From Oscillospiraceae bacterium (GTDB lineage: Bacteria > Bacillota > Clostridia > Oscillospirales > Acutalibacteraceae): 9,421 nt of DNA. This document shows, one piece after another, positions 5,656-9,421 of the stretch (the stretch's first letter is position 1; every line of letters starts with the position of its first letter). The DNA lies in contig WREG01000065.1 of assembly GCA_009779455.1 (NCBI GenBank), positions 1-9,421 on the forward strand. The letters are read 5' to 3'. The position numbers were made by a program, and so were the translations under genes. The notes beneath the pieces were generated by a model that had not been told where the DNA came from, ran no database searches, and saw nothing but the letters and a program-made list of their open reading frames with translations.

Positions 5656-5692
5656 TTGCGGGCGTTTTCAACTGCAATATAAAATATACAAT
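5656..5692. promoter_or_regulatory. Divergent promoter region between the transferase gene and rtcB
   Basis: All signals for two divergent genes must fit in or around 56 bases. On +, TTGCGG (5656-5661) and TATAAA (5678-5683) are 16 apart, or TTTTCA (5665-5670) and TACAAT (5687-5692) are 16 apart. On -, an AT-rich stretch reads TTGTTT, 16 bases, TATATT. All are weak matches, and the proposed boxes overlap, so the two genes may compete for polymerase. Confidence 0.35.
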
Positions 5693-5710
5693 ATTCAAAA
5701 CAAAAAAATT

Positions 5711-6820
5711 ATGATTGAACTAACGGGAAAATATAATACGGCAAAGGTGTTCACGGACACTGCCGAGCCGTCCGCCATAACCCAGATAGAGCATCTGCTT
5801 GAACAGGAGTTTGTGTCCGGCAGCAAAATCCGCATCATGCCGGACGTACACGCCGGGATGGGCTGCACAATAGGCACGACTATGACGGTCACGGATAAAA
5901 TCGTGCCGAATCTTGTGGGCGTGGACATCGGCTGCGGCATGGAAACGGTGTTGCTGAAGGATAAGCGTTTAGAGCTACAGCAGCTTGACAAGGCGATTTC
6001 GAGCTATGTCCCGTCAGGCTTTGCCGTGAGAGGCGAGCCGCATCATTTTAACGAAGAAATCGACCTGACCGCTCTCCGCTGCGCCAAGCATATGGATTTG
6101 AACCGTGCGGAGCTTTCAATCGGAACACTCGGCGGAGGGAACCACTTTATCGAGGTGGACAAGGACGATGAAGGTCAGCTTTACCTTGTCTTCCATTCGG
6201 GGAGCCGCAACCTCGGCAAGCAGGCGGCGGAATATTACCAGAACCTCGCCGCCGACAGCCTCGGGCGAGGGGGCAAGGGAGCGGACAGGGTTCTGGCCTA
6301 TCTTGAGGGCGGGCCGATGGAGGACTACCTTCACGACATGGCGATTATTCAGCGTTACGCCGACCTGAACCGCCGGGCTATCATGCGGGAGCTTGAAAAG
6401 CGGGTAAAGTTCAAAATTGTTGAACAGTTTGCGACTGTCCACAATTATATCGACCTTGACACCATGATTCTGCGTAAAGGGGCGATTTCCGCAAAGGCGG
6501 GCGAGCGGGTATTAATTCCTATGAATATGCGTGACGGCAGCCTGATTTGCGCCGGAAAGGGCAACAAGGACTGGAACCGGTCCGCACCCCACGGGGCGGG
6601 ACGCCTGATGAGCCGTTCCGCCGCCAAAGAGAGTATCACGCTGCCGCAGTTTGAAAAGGCGATGAAGGGCGTGTATTCGTCCACAATAAGCCGAAGCACG
6701 ATAGACGAAGCGCCTTTTGCGTACAAGCCGATGGAGGAGATTATCTCGAACATCAAGGACACTGCGGATATTGTTAAGATTATCAAACCCGTGTATAATT
6801 TTAAGGCGGGGCAGGATTAA
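5711..6820 (+). CDS. rtcB: RtcB-type RNA ligase (3'-phosphate/5'-OH splicing ligase)
   Basis: A 369-residue cytoplasmic RNA ligase. RtcB joins RNA ends with a 2',3'-cyclic or 3'-phosphate to a 5'-OH using GTP and Mn2+, as in RNA repair after cleavage by toxins or stress nucleases. Conserved features: 'MPDVHAGMGCTIG' (Asp45, His47), 'GVDIGCGM' (Asp72, Cys75), 'GGGNHFIE' (Asn144, His145), 'FHSGSRNLG' (His162), 'VHNYID' (His244), 'RKGAI', and 'APHGAGRLMSR' with His294, the residue that should carry GMP. It is slightly shorter than E. coli RtcB (408) but every metal and guanylylation motif is there. I start at ATG 5711 because family similarity begins at 'MIELTGKYN'; the 40 codons open upstream resemble nothing and overlap the divergent gene. 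The leader is A-rich without a Shine-Dalgarno sequence. No RtcA or archease gene is nearby. Confidence 0.92.
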   Translation: MIELTGKYNTAKVFTDTAEPSAITQIEHLLEQEFVSGSKIRIMPDVHAGMGCTIGTTMTVTDKIVPNLVGVDIGCGMETVLLKDKRLELQQLDKAISSYVPSGFAVRGEPHHFNEEIDLTALRCAKHMDLNRAELSIGTLGGGNHFIEVDKDDEGQLYLVFHSGSRNLGKQAAEYYQNLAADSLGRGGKGADRVLAYLEGGPMEDYLHDMAIIQRYADLNRRAIMRELEKRVKFKIVEQFATVHNYIDLDTMILRKGAISAKAGERVLIPMNMRDGSLICAGKGNKDWNRSAPHGAGRLMSRSAAKESITLPQFEKAMKGVYSSTISRSTIDEAPFAYKPMEEIISNIKDTADIVKIIKPVYNFKAGQD

Positions 6821-6874
6821 AGCGCATTTTTACTTTGTTTTTTAAATTTTTATTAATTTTTTTGCTTTTTGGGG
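6821..6874 (+). other. AT-rich gap after rtcB, no clear terminator
   Basis: The gap contains several T runs (6826-6868) and only weak AT-only dyads; no GC-containing stem was found. rtcB transcripts may end here inefficiently or read into the next gene, which also has its own promoter. Confidence 0.35.
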
Positions 6875-6904
6875 TTGACATTTGATCTCATTTTTTAGTA
6901 TAAT
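6875..6904 (+). promoter_or_regulatory. Sigma-A promoter of the DUF4838 gene
   Basis: TTGACA at 6875-6880 and TATAAT at 6899-6904, both perfect, 18 bases apart. The start point near 6911 leaves a short leader of about 30 bases. Confidence 0.8.
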
Positions 6905-6927
6905 CATATATGTGTAAAATTACAGTG

Positions 6928-6933
6928 AAGGAG
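6928..6933 (+). promoter_or_regulatory. Ribosome binding site of the DUF4838 gene
   Basis: AAGGAG, 8 bases before ATG 6942. With the consensus promoter it suggests strong expression. Confidence 0.8.
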
Positions 6934-6941
6934 ATATAATC

Positions 6942-9116
6942 ATGGCAATGATACAAACCTTTTTTGTCGGCATACTCTTATTCTTCCAGTCTATTTTTGC
7001 CCCCATGATCTACGACATCCCCACAGGCTCCGTTGATTACGGCGGAGGCTTTGATTACAAAACGGTCGAAGCGGCCGAAATCGAAAAACCCCTCGATATT
7101 TTTATCGACGGCGAAACGGATTACGTTATCGTCATACCCGACGGTGTGACGGCGGAAACCGAGCCGGTTCTGAGAGGCGTAAAGTGGCTTCAGGAATATT
7201 TCGGCCTTATGCTTGACGAAGACGAACCCTTTGAGGTATACGCGGCATCCGCGCTGCCAACAGGGGCGAAGTATATATCCGTAGGGCGCACAGGCCTCGG
7301 CGGGAGCGATTTCGCGGATGAATTGGACGCGCTGAAAAGCAGCGAGGATTTAATCAAAAAAGTCATCGGCGATAATATCTACATAAGCGGCAAAGATAAC
7401 GGCCGCGGGTCCATGTACGGCTGCTCGGCCTTTGTCGAGGATCAGCTGGGCTGCCGCTGGTACACCTATGAATTGAAATATGCCCCCAAAACAAAGGACA
7501 TTTTTATCGACGGGGATCTTGACGATACCCAGGAGGCGAAGTTTGACTACCGCGACAACTATTGGCCTTATATCTACCTCTATCCCGAATTCAAGGCCTT
7601 CCACAAAAGTAATTCGACCTTGGGCGACAGGTGGTATAACGGAGAACTATATACCATAAACAATTATGGCGGCGCCGTGGAATACTTCGCCGTCGGCTGG
7701 GGCGAGCCTTATAACCATCATATCGGCGGCTTCTGCCATACAATGCACAATCTTGTGCCAAGACAGCTTTTTTACGGTGACTACGACAGCCCGGCTCTCG
7801 GCCACAGGACTCAGGATCAGGAGCTTTTCGCTTATAGAAAAGACACGGGCAGGAGGGACGTCGGCCAGCGCTGCCTTACGAACCCCGACGTGCTGGAAAT
7901 GACAAAGGAAGCGGTTTTCTACATCATTGACACCAACATCAACAACATGAACATGAAAATCATCTCCATTACGCAGGAAGACAACGACGCTTACTGCCAA
8001 TGCGTAAACTGCGAGGCTATGGATAATTTATACGGCGGCCGGCAGTCCGGCTCGAATCTGTGGTTCACGAACGAGATTGCGAAAGCCGTTGCGGAAAGAT
8101 ATGAAAGCACCCGTCCGGATATCCTTGTCGATACCTTCGCCTACGCTTATTCGGTCGCCCCCCCGACGGGCATAGTGCCCGAAGAAAACGTCATCGTCCG
8201 CCTTTGCACGATAGGCTGCTGCTTCAACCATCCCATTAGGGAATGCGGAGGGCAGAGAACCGGCAGTGTTTTCGCGGATATGAAGCCGAAGGCGAGCGTT
8301 TACGCCAAATATTTCGAGGATTGGGGCAAGCTTTGCGACGTGAACGGGGCGCAGCTCCATGTCTGGGATTATAATACCTGCTTTAAATTTTACCCCGCGA
8401 TATACCCCAACGTTCATGTGTTGGCCGACAACCTCCAGTTTTTCTATGAAAACAACGCGCGCGGCGTATTCTCGGAAGGTTATGACACCGGCGGCGTGGA
8501 ATTGCTGCCCGGCAGCGTGAGCGGCGAATTCGGCGAGTTGCGCGTATATATGCTGGCGAAGCTTTTATGGGATCCATACCTCAATTCCAATCAGCTTATG
8601 GAGGAATTCATGCACGCCTATTACGGCGAGGCTGCTACTCCTTATATATTGCAATTCCTTGATTTCTACACGAATAAAGCCATAGGTACCAATCACACGG
8701 GCGTGTTCGGCCGCCCCGAGGCTTTCACCTATATGAACGTCTTTGAATGCAAAAAGATGGAAAAATTATTCGATAAGGCCGAAGCCGTTGCGGCGGGCAA
8801 CGCGGACAACCTTTTGGCGGTCAAGCGCACAAGGCTTTGCCTGAAGCTTTATGAAGCCAATATGATGTTAGGCGATTATTCGTGGTTCAACCCGATGAGG
8901 CTTAAAAACAACAAGGAGCTGTTCCATGAAAGCGTAATGCTGGGCCTCGACAGGTTCAGCGCGGCCATGATCGAGCCGTATGATACCTATGTCTGGCTCC
9001 ACCGCCCCTATGACTGGGCGAATATGAAATCTTGGATCGATTTTTACGACGCGGACAAAGCGGTTCGCATGGATTTAGAGGCGTACAGGGCGGAACACGG
9101 TTACGTTATTCCTTAA
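6942..9116 (+). CDS. DUF4838 domain protein, probably extracytoplasmic and glycoside-hydrolase related
   Basis: A 724-residue protein. The first 25 residues are hydrophobic ('FFVGILLFFQSIFAP'), probably a signal peptide or anchor, though with no Lys or Arg before the hydrophobic run. Residues about 45-190 resemble the alpha/beta domain that precedes catalytic domains in alpha-glucuronidase and GH20-type enzymes ('YVIVIPDG', 'KWLQEYFG', 'GAKYISVGRTG', 'EDQLGCRWYTYE'). Residues about 200-560 carry DUF4838 hallmarks: 'SITQEDNDAYCQCVNCEAM' with the Cys cluster 352/354/357, 'DILVDTFAYAYSVAPP', 'NVIVRLCTIGCCFNHPI', 'HVWDYNTCF' (Trp475, Asp476) and 'GVFSEGYDTG' (Glu512). The rest is helical. DUF4838 proteins are thought to act on polysaccharides or glycoconjugates, but I know of no established substrate, and the catalytic residues are not assigned. 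It has its own promoter and terminator and no carbohydrate transporter beside it, so it stands alone. Confidence 0.8.
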   Translation: MAMIQTFFVGILLFFQSIFAPMIYDIPTGSVDYGGGFDYKTVEAAEIEKPLDIFIDGETDYVIVIPDGVTAETEPVLRGVKWLQEYFGLMLDEDEPFEVYAASALPTGAKYISVGRTGLGGSDFADELDALKSSEDLIKKVIGDNIYISGKDNGRGSMYGCSAFVEDQLGCRWYTYELKYAPKTKDIFIDGDLDDTQEAKFDYRDNYWPYIYLYPEFKAFHKSNSTLGDRWYNGELYTINNYGGAVEYFAVGWGEPYNHHIGGFCHTMHNLVPRQLFYGDYDSPALGHRTQDQELFAYRKDTGRRDVGQRCLTNPDVLEMTKEAVFYIIDTNINNMNMKIISITQEDNDAYCQCVNCEAMDNLYGGRQSGSNLWFTNEIAKAVAERYESTRPDILVDTFAYAYSVAPPTGIVPEENVIVRLCTIGCCFNHPIRECGGQRTGSVFADMKPKASVYAKYFEDWGKLCDVNGAQLHVWDYNTCFKFYPAIYPNVHVLADNLQFFYENNARGVFSEGYDTGGVELLPGSVSGEFGELRVYMLAKLLWDPYLNSNQLMEEFMHAYYGEAATPYILQFLDFYTNKAIGTNHTGVFGRPEAFTYMNVFECKKMEKLFDKAEAVAAGNADNLLAVKRTRLCLKLYEANMMLGDYSWFNPMRLKNNKELFHESVMLGLDRFSAAMIEPYDTYVWLHRPYDWANMKSWIDFYDADKAVRMDLEAYRAEHGYVIP

Positions 9117-9133
9117 TAAATTAAGAGCATAAA

Positions 9134-9165
9134 AGCGGCCGGCTGTAAAAAGCCGGCTACTTTTT
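9134..9165. terminator. Bidirectional rho-independent terminator
   Basis: A 7-bp GC-rich stem (GCCGGCT 9138-9144 with AGCCGGC 9151-9157, loop GTAAAA) is followed by five T at 9161-9165 on + and preceded by four A (9131-9134), which is a T run on -. It lies between convergent genes and can serve both. Confidence 0.75.
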
Positions 9166-9185
9166 CGTTTCTGATTATATAATCC

Positions 9186-9421
9186 TTAACAAATCCTGGG
9201 CAAACCCTCGCCGAGCATCGGCTCTATTGCCCGCGTGCCGCCCGCGCGGGTTTTTATTGTGACGAGCGGCTTATCACCGCGATAATTTTTATCGCGTTCG
9301 CAAACCTGCCCGACAATGCGGGCATTTTCGCCGTATTTGCATCCTTTCAGGAGCTTTACGGCTTTTTCCTCATCATTTTGCGGCAAAATAAGGACGAATT
9401 TCCCTTCGTTGCCCATATACA
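9186..9421 (-). CDS. hypE: HypE-like hydrogenase maturation protein, C-terminal end (partial)
   Basis: The gene enters from the right edge and ends at TAA (complement of 9186-9188); 77 full codons are visible. The reading frame is still open at the window edge (a Tyr codon precedes 'MGNEGKFVLILP'), so the Met at 9416 is internal. The sequence resembles the C-terminal domain of the AIR synthase/HypE family: 'NEGKFVLILP', 'GENARIVGQV', 'VTIKTRAGGTRAIEPMLGEGLPRIC'. The final Pro-Arg-Ile-Cys is the HypE signature; that Cys is carbamoylated by HypF and dehydrated to the thiocyanate that supplies the CN ligands of [NiFe]-hydrogenase. The ATP-binding part is outside the window, so a HypE paralogue cannot be ruled out. 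It points to a hyp operon to the right, transcribed leftwards, of which this is the last gene. Confidence 0.78.
   Translation of the reverse strand, partial: YMGNEGKFVLILPQNDEEKAVKLLKGCKYGENARIVGQVCERDKNYRGDKPLVTIKTRAGGTRAIEPMLGEGLPRIC

Noticed and set aside
5591..5710. N-terminal 40-codon extension of RtcB
   Set aside because: Tyr/Gln-rich sequence unlike the family, antisense to the divergent transferase gene; family similarity starts at ATG 5711.

Overview
The window looks like chromosomal DNA of an anaerobic member of the Clostridia (Firmicutes), possibly a gut, rumen or sediment relative of Oscillospiraceae/Lachnospiraceae. The evidence is the end of a pyruvate:ferredoxin oxidoreductase gene, a DUF3048 (YerB-type) lipoprotein, a secreted 3D-domain cell-wall protein of the 'AVNP' type common in clostridia, strong AAGGAGG ribosome binding sites, near-consensus sigma-A promoters, and an end resembling HypE of [NiFe]-hydrogenase maturation. 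No mobile element, tRNA, rRNA or CRISPR array was seen. The taxonomic call is inference.

Layout, left to right. (1) Positions 1-273: 3' end of nifJ on +, followed by a hairpin terminator. (2) Positions 325-1218: a two-gene + strand unit, a 51-residue Lys/Arg-rich protein then a 244-residue protein with a PD-(D/E)XK-like nuclease core and a C-terminal winged-helix-like region. It is closed by a terminator at 1234-1261, and two hairpins lie inside the unit. (3) Positions 1262-1539: AT-rich intergenic stretch ending in a very good promoter. (4) Positions 1540-2715: secreted protein with a long Ala/Thr/Pro/Lys linker and a C-terminal 3D domain, closed by a very strong terminator. (5) Positions 2785-5001: promoter, a leader of about 160 nt with alternative hairpins, a DUF3048 lipoprotein, then a secreted calcineurin-like phosphoesterase in the same operon. 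(6) Positions 5007-5654 on -: an Sfp-type 4'-phosphopantetheinyl transferase, convergent with the phosphoesterase (5 bp between stop codons) and divergent from rtcB. (7) Positions 5711-6820: RtcB RNA ligase. (8) Positions 6875-9116: own promoter and a 724-residue DUF4838 protein, probably extracytoplasmic and related to glycoside hydrolases. (9) From 9186 to the right edge, on -: the 3' end of a HypE-like gene. A hairpin terminator separates it from the DUF4838 gene.

Most of these are separate transcription units, several acting at the cell surface (3D hydrolase, DUF3048 lipoprotein, phosphoesterase, DUF4838 protein), set among anaerobic energy metabolism genes. The least explained parts are the small basic protein plus nuclease-like pair at 325-1218 and the structured leader at about 2820-2978. 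Neither is proven to be a new system; both are the places to look first.
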